64,000 nt of DNA from Larkinella insperata. GTDB taxonomy: Bacteria; Bacteroidota; Bacteroidia; Cytophagales; Spirosomataceae. The translations under genes were made by a program, and so were the position numbers. How positions within the stretch are numbered: the stretch's first letter is position 1; the number at the start of each line of letters is the position of its first letter. The stretch covers positions 2,437,001-2,501,000 of the forward strand of contig NZ_CP110973.1 of the NCBI RefSeq assembly GCF_026248825.1, read 5' to 3'. The notes below the pieces were generated by a model. The model was not told where the DNA came from. It worked only from the letters and a program-made list of their open reading frames with translations, and ran no database searches. Positions 37,521-46,588 of the stretch are shown here, in pieces.

Positions 37521-39112
37521 ACCGTCTCCTGCTTCTCGATGTCCAGGTTGAAGTGCAGCCCCCGGTTGTCGTGCCGGGCCATCGCAGCTTTAATCACCAG
37601 ATACGCCACTTCAATCATGTTGCGCAGTTCGCAGATCCGGCTCGACACCTTCGACTGGCGGTAAAGCTCTTCGTGCTCCAGATAGATAAGTTCCAGCCGG
37701 TCCAGCGCCCGCTTCATCCGGCGGTTGGTGCGGACAATGCCGACGTAGTTCGACATAATCGACTCCAGTTCCCGCTGCATTTCCGTCACCAGAACCAGTT
37801 CTTCCGGATGCGTTGTTCCGGCGTCGTTCCATTCCGGCAGGTTATCGGGAAGGGCGGCTTTATGGAAATTCTCGACGGTTTTCAAATAAGCCCGGTGACC
37901 AAATACCACGGCTTCGAGCAACGAGTTGGAAGCCAGTCGGTTCGCGCCGTGCAGGCCCGTGCAGGAACACTCCCCGGCGGCATACAGGAAATTGATGTTT
38001 GTCTGCCCGAACTCATTCACTTTAATACCCCCGCACATGTAGTGTTGGGCCGGAACAACGGGGATGTAATCTTTCCGAATGTCAATACCGAGGTTGTCGC
38101 GGCAATAGGCGGTGATGTTGGGGAAATGCTCCACAAACTTTTCAAAATCGAGGTGCGTTACGTCCAGATAAACGTGCGGATCGCCGGACTTCTTCATTTC
38201 CGAGTCGATGGCGCGGGCCACAATGTCGCGCGGGGCCAGCGACAGGCGGGCGTCGTAGTTTTCCATGAACGTCTCGCCTTTCATGTTTTTCAGAATACCA
38301 CCAAAACCGCGCACGGCTTCCGAAATCAGGAAACTCGGTTTTTTGCCCGGTTCGTACAAGGCCGTTGGGTGAAACTGGATGAATTCCATGTCCTTGCAAA
38401 CGGACTTGGCGCGGTAGGCCATGGCAATCCCGTCGCCGGTTGCGATGGTGGGGTTGGTCGTGCTTTGGTAAACGTTGCCGATGCCGCCCGTTGCGAGCAG
38501 CGTCGTTTTGGCCAGAAACTTCTCAACCCGGCCGGTTTGCGTATCCAGCACGTAGGCACCGAAACAGCGGTTGTCGGTATCGTACCGGTGAACGGTTTCG
38601 CCCAGGTGGTGGCGCGTGATCAGGTCGACGGCGTAGTAGTGCGTGAAAATCTCAATGGTGGGCAGTGACTGCGCTTTTTCGAGCAGAGCCCGTTCGATTT
38701 CGGCGCCCGTAATGTCCTTGAAGTGCAGAATCCGGTGGTCGGAATGGCCCCCTTCTTTGGCCAGATCATAGTCGCCGTCGTCTTCCTTGTCGAAGCGGGT
38801 GCCGTAGTCGATCAGTTCGCGAATCCGTTCGGGGGCTTCCCGCACCACAATTTCGACCACTTCGCGGTTGCTCAGGAAGTCGCCCGCAATCATCGTATCC
38901 TCGATGTGTTTCTCAAATGAATCTTCCTCGGCCCACACGGCAGCGATGCCGCCCTGCGCGTACTTGGTGTTGGTTTCGTCGGCCCGAACTTTCGTAATCA
39001 CGGCAATTCGGACGGGGTGGCCGGTTTCTTCAAAATGAATAGCCAGTTTAGTAGCGTAACTCAGTCCGGCGATACCGGAACCGATCACAAGGAAATCGAA
39101 GTGTTGGGGCAT
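37517..39112 (-). CDS. nadB: L-aspartate oxidase NadB
   Basis: NadB oxidises L-aspartate to iminoaspartate, the first step of de novo NAD synthesis. The 531-residue protein starts with the FAD-binding FLVIGSGIAGLSYA. It has the succinate dehydrogenase/fumarate reductase-type TKYAQGGIAAVW, QFHPTALY with the nearby Arg residues, and HYMCGGIKVNEFGQTNI plus ECSCTGLHGANRLASNSLLE. It lies downstream of nadA in the same direction, but a terminator-like hairpin between them suggests separate control. It ends tail-to-tail with the serine hydrolase. Confidence 0.97.
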   Translation of the reverse strand: MPQHFDFLVIGSGIAGLSYATKLAIHFEETGHPVRIAVITKVRADETNTKYAQGGIAAVWAEEDSFEKHIEDTMIAGDFLSNREVVEIVVREAPERIRELIDYGTRFDKEDDGDYDLAKEGGHSDHRILHFKDITGAEIERALLEKAQSLPTIEIFTHYYAVDLITRHHLGETVHRYDTDNRCFGAYVLDTQTGRVEKFLAKTTLLATGGIGNVYQSTTNPTIATGDGIAMAYRAKSVCKDMEFIQFHPTALYEPGKKPSFLISEAVRGFGGILKNMKGETFMENYDARLSLAPRDIVARAIDSEMKKSGDPHVYLDVTHLDFEKFVEHFPNITAYCRDNLGIDIRKDYIPVVPAQHYMCGGIKVNEFGQTNINFLYAAGECSCTGLHGANRLASNSLLEAVVFGHRAYLKTVENFHKAALPDNLPEWNDAGTTHPEELVLVTEMQRELESIMSNYVGIVRTNRRMKRALDRLELIYLEHEELYRQSKVSSRICELRNMIEVAYLVIKAAMARHDNRGLHFNLDIEKQETV

Positions 39113-39219
39113 AGGGGTTAAAGGTGGTTACTGCTAGCGTACTAAAATCAAGGCACCCCCGCGAAGGAAGCGTCCGGCAAGTAAGGATAACAATCCTACA
39201 AGTTCTCAAAATAAAGGAA

Positions 39220-39252
39220 AAGAGCCTCAATGTTATCATCCATGAGGCTCTT
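39220..39252 (-). terminator. Rho-independent terminator after nadA
   Basis: AAGAGCCTCA and TGAGGCTCTT form a perfect 10 bp stem around a 13 nt loop. On the minus strand it is followed by a T-rich run (TTCCTTTATTTT). It starts 13 bp past the nadA stop, so nadB probably needs its own promoter or depends on read-through. Confidence 0.85.
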
Positions 39253-39265
39253 ATACGATCAGATT

Positions 39266-40276
39266 TTACAATCCCTTGCTCATTTCCAGCATCCGTAGCA
39301 CCGAAGCTTCGGCTTTTACACGCACGTCTTCCGGAACAAAAATCTCCGGTTTTTCGTAATACAACGTGTTATAAAGCTTTTCGAGCGTGTTCATTTTCAT
39401 GTACGGACACTCCGAACAGGCGCAGGTGTTGTTCTCGCTGGCCGGAGCCGGAATAATTTTCTTGTTCGGAACGGCCTGCTTCATCTTGTGCAGAATACCG
39501 GCTTCGGTACCGACGATAAACACCTCATCGGGCTGATCGACCACGTATTTTAGCAAAGCCGTAGTGGACCCCACGAAGTCGGCTTGGCTCAGAATGTGTT
39601 CCTGACACTCGGGGTGGGCAATAAACTTGGCACCCGGGTATTTCAGCCGCAAAGCCGTCAGCTTTTCCTGCGAAATGTCGATGTGAACGATGCAGGCACC
39701 GTCCCAGAGCACCATCTCCCGACCGGTTTTCTTGGCGACGAAACGGCCCAGGTTGGCATCCGGTGCGAAAATAATCTTCTGGTCTTTGGGCAGGCTTTCG
39801 ACAATCTTGACGGCGTTGGAAGACGTGCAGATAATGTCCGACAGCGCTTTGATTTCCGCCGAGCAGTTGATGTAGCTGATCACGAGGTGATCCGGATACT
39901 TGGCCTTGAAAGCCGCAAATTCATCCGCCGGCGCCGAATCCGCCAGCGAACAACCCGCGTTCAGGTCCGGAATGACAACTTTCTTGTCGGGTGAAAGAAT
40001 TTTGGCGGTTTCACCCATAAAGTGAACCCCGCAGAACACAATCATTTCGGCGTCGGTGGCGGCTGCCTGCTGCGACAAACCCAGGCTGTCGCCAATGTAA
40101 TCGGCCAAATCCTGGATGTCGCTGTCGACGTAATAGTGGGCCAGAATCACAGCGTTTTTTTCTTTTTTCATCCGCCGGATTTCGTCCATCAACACTTGTT
40201 TATCTTTCGGCGTTGAGCGGCTGATGTAGCCAATTTGCCGAATTTCTTCATCTAACGTAAGTGGAATCGTTGCCAT
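39266..40276 (-). CDS. nadA: Quinolinate synthase NadA
   Basis: NadA condenses iminoaspartate with dihydroxyacetone phosphate to quinolinate using a [4Fe-4S] cluster. The 336-residue product contains the expected cluster cysteines: C82 in VFCGVHFMGETAK, C150 in DIICTSSNAV and the C285/C287/C290 group in TCACSECPYMKMNT. YYVDSDIQDLADYIGDSL and HPECQEHIL also match the family. It lies 94 bp downstream of nadC and before nadB, so all three de novo NAD enzymes are clustered. Confidence 0.97.
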   Translation of the reverse strand: MATIPLTLDEEIRQIGYISRSTPKDKQVLMDEIRRMKKEKNAVILAHYYVDSDIQDLADYIGDSLGLSQQAAATDAEMIVFCGVHFMGETAKILSPDKKVVIPDLNAGCSLADSAPADEFAAFKAKYPDHLVISYINCSAEIKALSDIICTSSNAVKIVESLPKDQKIIFAPDANLGRFVAKKTGREMVLWDGACIVHIDISQEKLTALRLKYPGAKFIAHPECQEHILSQADFVGSTTALLKYVVDQPDEVFIVGTEAGILHKMKQAVPNKKIIPAPASENNTCACSECPYMKMNTLEKLYNTLYYEKPEIFVPEDVRVKAEASVLRMLEMSKGL

Positions 40277-40370
40277 AGTGAGTAAACAAAAACTAACGCT
40301 AAAAACTCCGTTAACTGCTACTTTTCTCTGCCAGCGCCGGGCGAAGAAAATCAGCGTTCATCGGAGGAAA

Positions 40371-41204
40371 TCAATACGCTTTCAAGCTCATGTCGAGGCT
40401 CTTGACTTGGTGGGTCAGGGCGCCGGACGAAATATAATCAACGCCGGTCTCGGCGTAGGCCCGCAGGTTGGTGTCGTTGATGCCGCCCGAAGCTTCCGTA
40501 ACGACCCGTCCGTCGATCAGTTGAACCATCTTTTTCAGTTCTTCCGGTTCAAAGTTGTCCAGCAACATACGGTCGACGTGACCGAGCCGGAGCACTTCTT
40601 CGACTTCCTGCTGGTTCCGAACCTCCACTTCAATCGGTAACGAACGGCCGGTTGTTTCGAGGTATTCAACGGCTTTGGTCACGGCGGCTTCAATGCCTCC
40701 GGCGTAGTCGATGTGATTGTCCTTGATCAGGATCATATCAAACAAGCCAAACCGGTGGTTGACGGCTCCGCCAATCTTGACCGCCATTTTTTCGCATACG
40801 CGAAAATTGGGCGTGGTCTTGCGCGTGTCCAGCAGCTTGGCTTTGGTACCTTCCAGCAAACTCACCATCGTACGCGTATGGGTGGCGATCCCGCTCATGC
40901 GCTGCATGCAGTTCAGCACCAGCCGCTCGGCTTTCAGAATGGACTGGGCCCGGCCGTTGACCGTCAACACAATGTCGCCGTAATGGATTGCCGAGCCATC
41001 CTGCATATTCACGTGGACTTCCAGCTCCGGGTCTACTTCCCGGAAAACCGCTTCGGCCACTTCAACACCCGCCAGAATACCGTCCTGCTTGACCAGCAGC
41101 CGGGCGCGCCGTTTGGCGTCGGCCGGGATGGTCGAGAGGGAGGTATGATCGCCATCGCCGACATCTTCGGCCAGGGCAGACTGAATAAATTCCTGTAATG
41201 TCAT
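40371..41204 (-). CDS. nadC: Nicotinate-nucleotide pyrophosphorylase (carboxylating) NadC
   Basis: NadC (quinolinate phosphoribosyltransferase) makes nicotinate mononucleotide from quinolinate and PRPP. The 277-residue product shows AEDVGDGDHTS at the start, ERLVLNCMQRMSGIATHTR, LLDTRKTTPNFRVCEKMAVKIGG (key Arg/Lys residues) and the C-terminal EASGGINDTNLRAYAETGVD. It is first in the nadC-nadA-nadB direction, divergent from the small envelope protein gene with 120 bp between. Confidence 0.97.
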   Translation of the reverse strand: MTLQEFIQSALAEDVGDGDHTSLSTIPADAKRRARLLVKQDGILAGVEVAEAVFREVDPELEVHVNMQDGSAIHYGDIVLTVNGRAQSILKAERLVLNCMQRMSGIATHTRTMVSLLEGTKAKLLDTRKTTPNFRVCEKMAVKIGGAVNHRFGLFDMILIKDNHIDYAGGIEAAVTKAVEYLETTGRSLPIEVEVRNQQEVEEVLRLGHVDRMLLDNFEPEELKKMVQLIDGRVVTEASGGINDTNLRAYAETGVDYISSGALTHQVKSLDMSLKAY

Positions 41205-41324
41205 TGTCTACTTATTTCGGCGAAAGTTAATGGACTTCTTGAAAAATGCCCGCAAAAAAGCCATTTGCTTTCTTGCGGAAATATTGCGAAATTTGTTGCC
41301 CTCGTTCCGTCGAGCCGATTGTAA

Positions 41325-41708
41325 ATGTTCATGAAGCAACAACAGCGTACGAACTTTATTCGTTTGATGAGCCTGTTTCTGACCGGGTTGCTCCTGTTGG
41401 TGGCTTCGGGCGGACCTGCATGGCTGTCTGTTGAACAACTGCCGACAAAGCAAACTGTTCAGACGTCGAAAAACGAAAAAAAAGCGGGCGACACCAAGGA
41501 GGCAACGGTTCAGGCAACGTCGTTTGATGCCGTCGTTACGCCCGCGCTCACGTTTGGCTTCTCACAAACGGTTTACCTGCTGCCTCCCCCCGTGCTGTTT
41601 TTTGTGCTCAAACAGACGGTTATTCCCCGCTTCTTCGAGATACCGTATTTTTATTTTTCGTTTTTCTGCTACGTTTTTGGGCATCACATTGCCATTAATG
41701 CACCCTGA
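41325..41708 (+). CDS. Small predicted envelope protein of unknown function
   Basis: This 127-residue protein has an N-terminal hydrophobic segment (FIRLMSLFLTGLLLLVAS), a polar Lys/Thr-rich linker (about residues 40-65) and a striking C-terminal half rich in Phe, Tyr and Pro (PPPVLFFVLKQ, FFEIPYFYFSFFCYVFGHH). That part looks membrane-embedded or membrane-apposed. An internal start at Met3 is possible. It lies 149 bp upstream of secDF and divergent from nadC. I do not recognise a family. A signal-peptide-bearing protein with an aromatic membrane tail near SecDF could be a translocon or envelope partner, but this is a guess. Confidence 0.65.
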   Translation: MFMKQQQRTNFIRLMSLFLTGLLLLVASGGPAWLSVEQLPTKQTVQTSKNEKKAGDTKEATVQATSFDAVVTPALTFGFSQTVYLLPPPVLFFVLKQTVIPRFFEIPYFYFSFFCYVFGHHIAINAP

Positions 41709-41857
41709 ATTTATTTATTTCCCTGAAGGGAGAGTTTAGCGAAAGAGCAGGGGCAAAACCGTATCGGTCGGCTGTTCGAGAGCGGCTCTTCTTCACCATT
41801 TACTTCCGTTATCTTTTTTCTATTGTCTCATCTCTTTTTTCTATTACTTAAAGTCTA

Positions 41858-44851
41858 ATGCAAAACCGAGTCGGAATACTTATTCTGACGGGTGTGATCG
41901 CACTTTTATGCGTTTATTACCTGTCGTTCACGTTCGTGTCGAACAGCATAAAGCAAGACGCGACGAACTACGCTACCCTGGCAAACGGGACGGTAGATCT
42001 GGACAAAAAACAGCACTACATGGATTCGCTCTGGAAAGAGCCGGTCTACCTGGGCAACACCCTCGAAGAAGTAACGACCCGCGAGCTGGGTCTGGGTCTG
42101 GACTTACAGGGCGGTATGCACGTGGTTCTGGAGGTATCCCCCGCCGAAATCCTCCGTGGCTTGGCCGGTGGAACGCGTGACCCGAAATTTGAGCAGGCGC
42201 TGAAACAGGCGGCTGAAGCTCAGAAGTCGAGCCAGTCGAGCTTCGTAGATCTGTTCATCAACGCCTACAAAGACATTGCCCCTAATGCGAAGCTGGCATC
42301 CATTTTTGCCAACAGCGCAAACCGGGGTAAAATTAACTTCCAGTCGTCTGACGCCGAAGTTCGTAAGCTGATCAACGACGAAGTAGACGGTTCGATCAGC
42401 CGGGCGTTCCAGATCATTCAGGCGCGGGTTGATAAATTTGGGGTGGCTAACCCGAACATTCAGCGGTTGCCGGGTTCAGGCCGGATCCTGATCGAGCTGC
42501 CGGGTATCGACAACCCCGAGCGCGTTCGCCGGCTGCTGTCGGGTGCGGCCAAACTGGAGTTCGCTGAAGTGTATACGCTGAACGAAGTAGCGGGCGGTCT
42601 GGATCAACTGGGCGCGTACCTGGTGCAACTGGAAGCGGAACGGAAACAGGCGGCTACCCAAAAGGCGAGTGCTGCCACTACGGCCGATACTACCAAAAAA
42701 GACAACTCACTGGCGGCTCAGTTAGCGCAGAAAAACCAGGCAGCCAAAGGCGATTCGGCCAAAACCGACACCTCAGCTACGGCGGCTCAGAATGCCGCGC
42801 TGACCAGCCTGTTTGTGCCGATGTCGCAAAACCAACTGGGAGTTTACCTGAAAGATACGGCCCGCGCCAACGACATTCTGAATCGTCCGGCTGTGAAAGC
42901 CCTGTTCCCGGCGGATGCAATGATGCTGTGGGATCGGAAAGCCGTTACGACCAACGATAACAAAGAAATTCTGCCGTTGTATTTCATTCGCAAGCCAGCC
43001 GGTAAAGCACCCCTGGAAGGTGACGTAATCGTGGATGCAACCAACGACTACGACGACCGGGGCCGTCCGGAAGTAACGATGCGCATGAACGCTGATGGAG
43101 CCCGCAAATGGCGGACGCTGACGGCGGCTAACATCAACCGCCCCGTGGCCATCATTCTGGACAACCTGGTATACACGGCACCAACGGTTCAGAACGAAAT
43201 TCCGAACGGTAGCTCCAGCATTTCGGGGAACTTCACCGTCGACGAAACCAAGGATATGGCGAATATCCTGAAAGCCGGTAAGTTGCCCGCGCCCACCAAC
43301 ATTGTAGAAGAAGCCGTTGTGGGGGCAACACTGGGTTCTGAAGCCGTTTCGGCCGGGGTCCTCTCGTCGGTGGTTGGTTTGATCATCGTACTGGTTTTTG
43401 TGGTGGCTTACTACGGCCGGGCCGGTTTCATTGCCGACTTAGCCTTGTTCGTCAACCTGTTCTTCCTGCTGGGTATCATGGCTTCGCTGGGAGCGGTACT
43501 GACCATGCCGGGTATTGCCGGTATCGTACTGACCATCGGTATGGCCGTCGATGCCAACGTTCTGATTTTCGAGCGGATCAAGGAAGAGCTGGCGCTGGGT
43601 AAACCGTTTAAACAGGCCATTGCCGACGGTTTTACGAATGCCTACTCGTCGATCATTGATTCGAACGTAACCACCTTGTTGACCGGGGTTATCCTGTTTA
43701 TTTTCGGAACGGGCCTGATTCTTGGTTTCGCTACCACGCTGGTCATCGGTATTCTGACTTCGTTGTTTGCCGCTATTTTCATCACCCGGATCATTCTGGA
43801 GCAGTATGTAAAAGACGGCAAAACGCTGGCCTTCGGGACCAACTGGTCAAAGAATCTCTTTAAGGATTCGGCTTTCGACTTCGTATCGCGTCGTAAACTG
43901 TATTACACGATTTCATCGACGATCATTGCGTTGGGTATCCTTTCCGTTGTCTTCAAAGGATTCGGTCTGGGTGTTGACTTCAAAGGGGGCCGTTCCTACG
44001 TCGTTCGTTTTGAGAAAAGCGTGAGTACGGACGATGTCCGCAATGCACTGGAAAATGAGTTACCGGGTTCGCTGGAAGTGAAAACATACGGTGGTACCGG
44101 TGTGGGGGGAGCTAATCAGGTTCGGGTAACGACCAGCTATCTGGCGGACGCTACCAATCCCGAATCCGATAAGCAAACAGAAGCAAAACTGCTGGCCGGT
44201 ATTGCTAAAATCCAGGGAAACAAAGGAAGCATTGAAAGCTCCCAGAAAGTAGGCCCGGCCATCGCCAATGATTTGATTTATTCGGCGCTTTGGTCAATCC
44301 TGCTGGCTGTTGCGGTTGTATTTGGTTACATCCTGATTCGGTTCAAGAAGCTGGCATTCGGTTACGGAGCCGTGGTTGCCCTGTTCCACGACGTTCTGAT
44401 TATCTTGGCAATCTTCTCAATTGGTAACGGTTTTCTGCCGTTCTCACTGGATGTTGACCAGGCGTTTATCGGTGCCTTGCTGACGATTATGGGGTATTCA
44501 ATGAACGATACGGTTGTGGTCTTCGACCGGGTTCGGGAATACCTGCGGGATACGAAAGGCCGGAAAGAAAGCATTGCCGTCATTATCAACAACGCCTTGA
44601 ACAGTACGCTGAGCCGGACGGCCGTGACGGGTCTTTCTACGATGCTGGTGTTGATCGTGTTGTTTATTTTCGGTGGTGAAACCATTCGCGGTTTCTCGTT
44701 CGCGATGCTGATCGGGGTTATCGTGGGAACTTATTCTTCGTTGTTCGTAGCAACTCCGATTGTGGTTGATGCGCTGAGTAAGGACCAACTGAACGACACG
44801 CCGACGACGCCCGAAATTGCGGCAAAACCCACAAAAACGGCGCGTGCATAA
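41858..44851 (+). CDS. secDF: Fused protein translocase subunit SecDF
   Basis: SecDF uses the proton gradient to pull proteins out of the Sec channel on the periplasmic side. This 997-residue protein fuses SecD and SecF, as usual in Bacteroidota. The SecD half has LGLDLQGGMHVVLEV, the P1 head domain with an Ala/Lys/Gln-rich insertion at about residues 265-310, and the helix motif GMAVDANVLIFERIKEEL. The SecF half begins near residue 660, has GVDFKGGRSYVV and ends with MGYSMNDTVVVFDRVREYL. The conserved Asp and Arg for proton coupling are kept in both halves. A terminator follows. Confidence 0.97.
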   Translation: MQNRVGILILTGVIALLCVYYLSFTFVSNSIKQDATNYATLANGTVDLDKKQHYMDSLWKEPVYLGNTLEEVTTRELGLGLDLQGGMHVVLEVSPAEILRGLAGGTRDPKFEQALKQAAEAQKSSQSSFVDLFINAYKDIAPNAKLASIFANSANRGKINFQSSDAEVRKLINDEVDGSISRAFQIIQARVDKFGVANPNIQRLPGSGRILIELPGIDNPERVRRLLSGAAKLEFAEVYTLNEVAGGLDQLGAYLVQLEAERKQAATQKASAATTADTTKKDNSLAAQLAQKNQAAKGDSAKTDTSATAAQNAALTSLFVPMSQNQLGVYLKDTARANDILNRPAVKALFPADAMMLWDRKAVTTNDNKEILPLYFIRKPAGKAPLEGDVIVDATNDYDDRGRPEVTMRMNADGARKWRTLTAANINRPVAIILDNLVYTAPTVQNEIPNGSSSISGNFTVDETKDMANILKAGKLPAPTNIVEEAVVGATLGSEAVSAGVLSSVVGLIIVLVFVVAYYGRAGFIADLALFVNLFFLLGIMASLGAVLTMPGIAGIVLTIGMAVDANVLIFERIKEELALGKPFKQAIADGFTNAYSSIIDSNVTTLLTGVILFIFGTGLILGFATTLVIGILTSLFAAIFITRIILEQYVKDGKTLAFGTNWSKNLFKDSAFDFVSRRKLYYTISSTIIALGILSVVFKGFGLGVDFKGGRSYVVRFEKSVSTDDVRNALENELPGSLEVKTYGGTGVGGANQVRVTTSYLADATNPESDKQTEAKLLAGIAKIQGNKGSIESSQKVGPAIANDLIYSALWSILLAVAVVFGYILIRFKKLAFGYGAVVALFHDVLIILAIFSIGNGFLPFSLDVDQAFIGALLTIMGYSMNDTVVVFDRVREYLRDTKGRKESIAVIINNALNSTLSRTAVTGLSTMLVLIVLFIFGGETIRGFSFAMLIGVIVGTYSSLFVATPIVVDALSKDQLNDTPTTPEIAAKPTKTARA

Positions 44852-44864
44852 CACGTGATTTTGG

Positions 44865-44903
44865 CGAAAAAGCTGGACTGTGAAGTTCAGCTTTTTCGTT
44901 TTT
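44865..44903 (+). terminator. Rho-independent terminator after secDF
   Basis: CGAAAAAGCTGGACT and AGTTCAGCTTTTTCG form a 15 bp stem with one wobble and a 4 nt loop, followed by TTTTT, 13 bp past the secDF stop. Confidence 0.93.
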
Positions 44904-44990
44904 CTGCGAATTATTTTGTAGCATTACTGGTATATTCGCCAATTAATATTTCGTCAACATTTATACTAGTCCCTAAACGTTCTTTCCTAC

Positions 44991-46490
44991 ATGGAAACCA
45001 AAACCCCAGTCAATGACCGGAGTGTCTGGCGCAAAAAGCCAATGTACCTGTTTGAACAGGACATTCAAAAGAGTGAATTAAAGCGGGTTCTGGGTAAATG
45101 GAGCCTAACCGCCATTGGAATCGGCGCTATTATCGGGGGCGGGATTTTCGTGTTAACCGGAACGGCCGCTCACTACCATGCCGGTCCGGCCCTGGCATTG
45201 TCGTTTATCGTTGCCGGTATTGGCTGTATTTTCGCGGCACTTTGTTACGGTGAGTTTGCTTCCATGCTGCCGGTAGAAGGCTCGGCCTACGCCTATGCTT
45301 ACGGAACCATCGGCGAATTGTTTGCCTGGGCGATTGGCTGGGGCCTGATCCTGGAATATGCCATGGGCGCCATGACAGTTGCCGTTAGCTGGTCGGGTTA
45401 TTTCAATAAACTGCTTCACCTCTTCGGTATCGATATTCCTTTCTGGTTACGCAACGATCCGGTTTCGGCCGCTAACTATGCGCAGCAAAACGGTCTGGCC
45501 GACCCAGGATTTGCCATCAACTTACCCGCTTTCCTGATCGTCTGGCTGGTTACGTACATCCTGATAAAAGGAATCAAAGAAGCCGCCAACACCAACAACA
45601 TGATCGTGATTTTGAAAGTAGCCGCCGTTATTTTCGTCATTGTGGTCGGGGTGTTTTATGTCGTCCCGGAAAACTGGAAACCGTTCATTCCCGAACCGAC
45701 TACCATTCCGGGTGAAGACGGGCAGCCCCATGAAGCCTACGGCTGGGGAGGGGTGCTCAGTGGTGCTTCGGCTATCTTCTTCGCCTACATCGGTTTTGAT
45801 GCCGTCTCGACCCAGGCCGGGGAAGCCGTCAATCCGCGTAAAGACATGCCGTTTGCCATCATTGCCTCGCTACTGGTTTGTACGATTTTATACATCCTTG
45901 TTTCGCTGGTCCTGACCGGTATGATCAATTACCAGGACATTGTTGGTGATGCGCTGAAGGCCCCGGTGGCTTATGCCTTCGATAAAGCCGGACAAGGTTG
46001 GGCGGTATTCATCATTACCCTGGCGGCTACGGTTGGTCTGGTGTCGGTGATGCTGGTGATGATGCTGGGTCAAACCCGCGTGTTCCTGGGCATGGCCAAA
46101 GACGGCTTACTACCGGGCTTCTTCCGCGAGATTCACCCGACGTTTAAAACCCCCTGGAAAAGCACCATTCTGGTCGGAACGATTGTTTCTATTGTAGCGG
46201 CTTTTACGCCCATTAGCCTGTTGGGCGACATGACCAGCTTCGGAACGCTGTTTGCCTTTGCTATGGTTTGTCTGGCCGTCTGGATTCTGCGTCGCCGTGA
46301 TCCGGAACGGGAGCGCCCGTTTAAAGCTCCGGCGCTAAACATTATTGCTCCACTGGGGATTATTGTCAATACGATTCTGATTTTCAACCTAAGCGGATTG
46401 GCCCAGCAACTGGCGATTGTCTGGCTGCTCTTGGGGATGATTGTTTATTTTGCCTACAGTCGGCGTCACAGTAAACTGAATGATCTGTAA
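44991..46490 (+). CDS. APC superfamily amino acid permease (cationic amino acid transporter-like)
   Basis: This 499-residue transporter of the amino acid-polyamine-organocation superfamily has the helix-1 motif GIGAIIGGGIFVLTGTAA, the conserved CYGEFASMLPVEGSAYAYAY and FFAYIGFDAVSTQAGEAVNP. It has about 12-14 membrane helices, and the C-terminus (ILRRRDPERERPFKAP) resembles the CAT/YfnA group. The substrate is likely a neutral or cationic amino acid but is not certain. It is monocistronic, flanked by terminators on both sides. Confidence 0.92.
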   Translation: METKTPVNDRSVWRKKPMYLFEQDIQKSELKRVLGKWSLTAIGIGAIIGGGIFVLTGTAAHYHAGPALALSFIVAGIGCIFAALCYGEFASMLPVEGSAYAYAYGTIGELFAWAIGWGLILEYAMGAMTVAVSWSGYFNKLLHLFGIDIPFWLRNDPVSAANYAQQNGLADPGFAINLPAFLIVWLVTYILIKGIKEAANTNNMIVILKVAAVIFVIVVGVFYVVPENWKPFIPEPTTIPGEDGQPHEAYGWGGVLSGASAIFFAYIGFDAVSTQAGEAVNPRKDMPFAIIASLLVCTILYILVSLVLTGMINYQDIVGDALKAPVAYAFDKAGQGWAVFIITLAATVGLVSVMLVMMLGQTRVFLGMAKDGLLPGFFREIHPTFKTPWKSTILVGTIVSIVAAFTPISLLGDMTSFGTLFAFAMVCLAVWILRRRDPERERPFKAPALNIIAPLGIIVNTILIFNLSGLAQQLAIVWLLLGMIVYFAYSRRHSKLNDL

Positions 46491-46517
46491 AACATTAATT
46501 CTTATTGCCAAGTCTGG

Positions 46518-46550
46518 AAAAGCCTCCCGTTCGAATACGGGGGGCTTTTC
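46518..46550 (+). terminator. Rho-independent terminator after the APC permease gene
   Basis: AAAAGCCTCCCG and CGGGGGGCTTTT form a 12 bp stem with one T-G wobble and an 8 nt loop, 27 bp past the stop codon. Confidence 0.9.
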
Positions 46551-46588
46551 TGCTTATTCTATAGGCTATACGATAAATTCCCGAATGA

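Noticed and set aside
37553..38668. 371-codon plus-strand frame inside nadB
   Set aside because: Shadow; NadB motifs run through the whole region on the minus strand.
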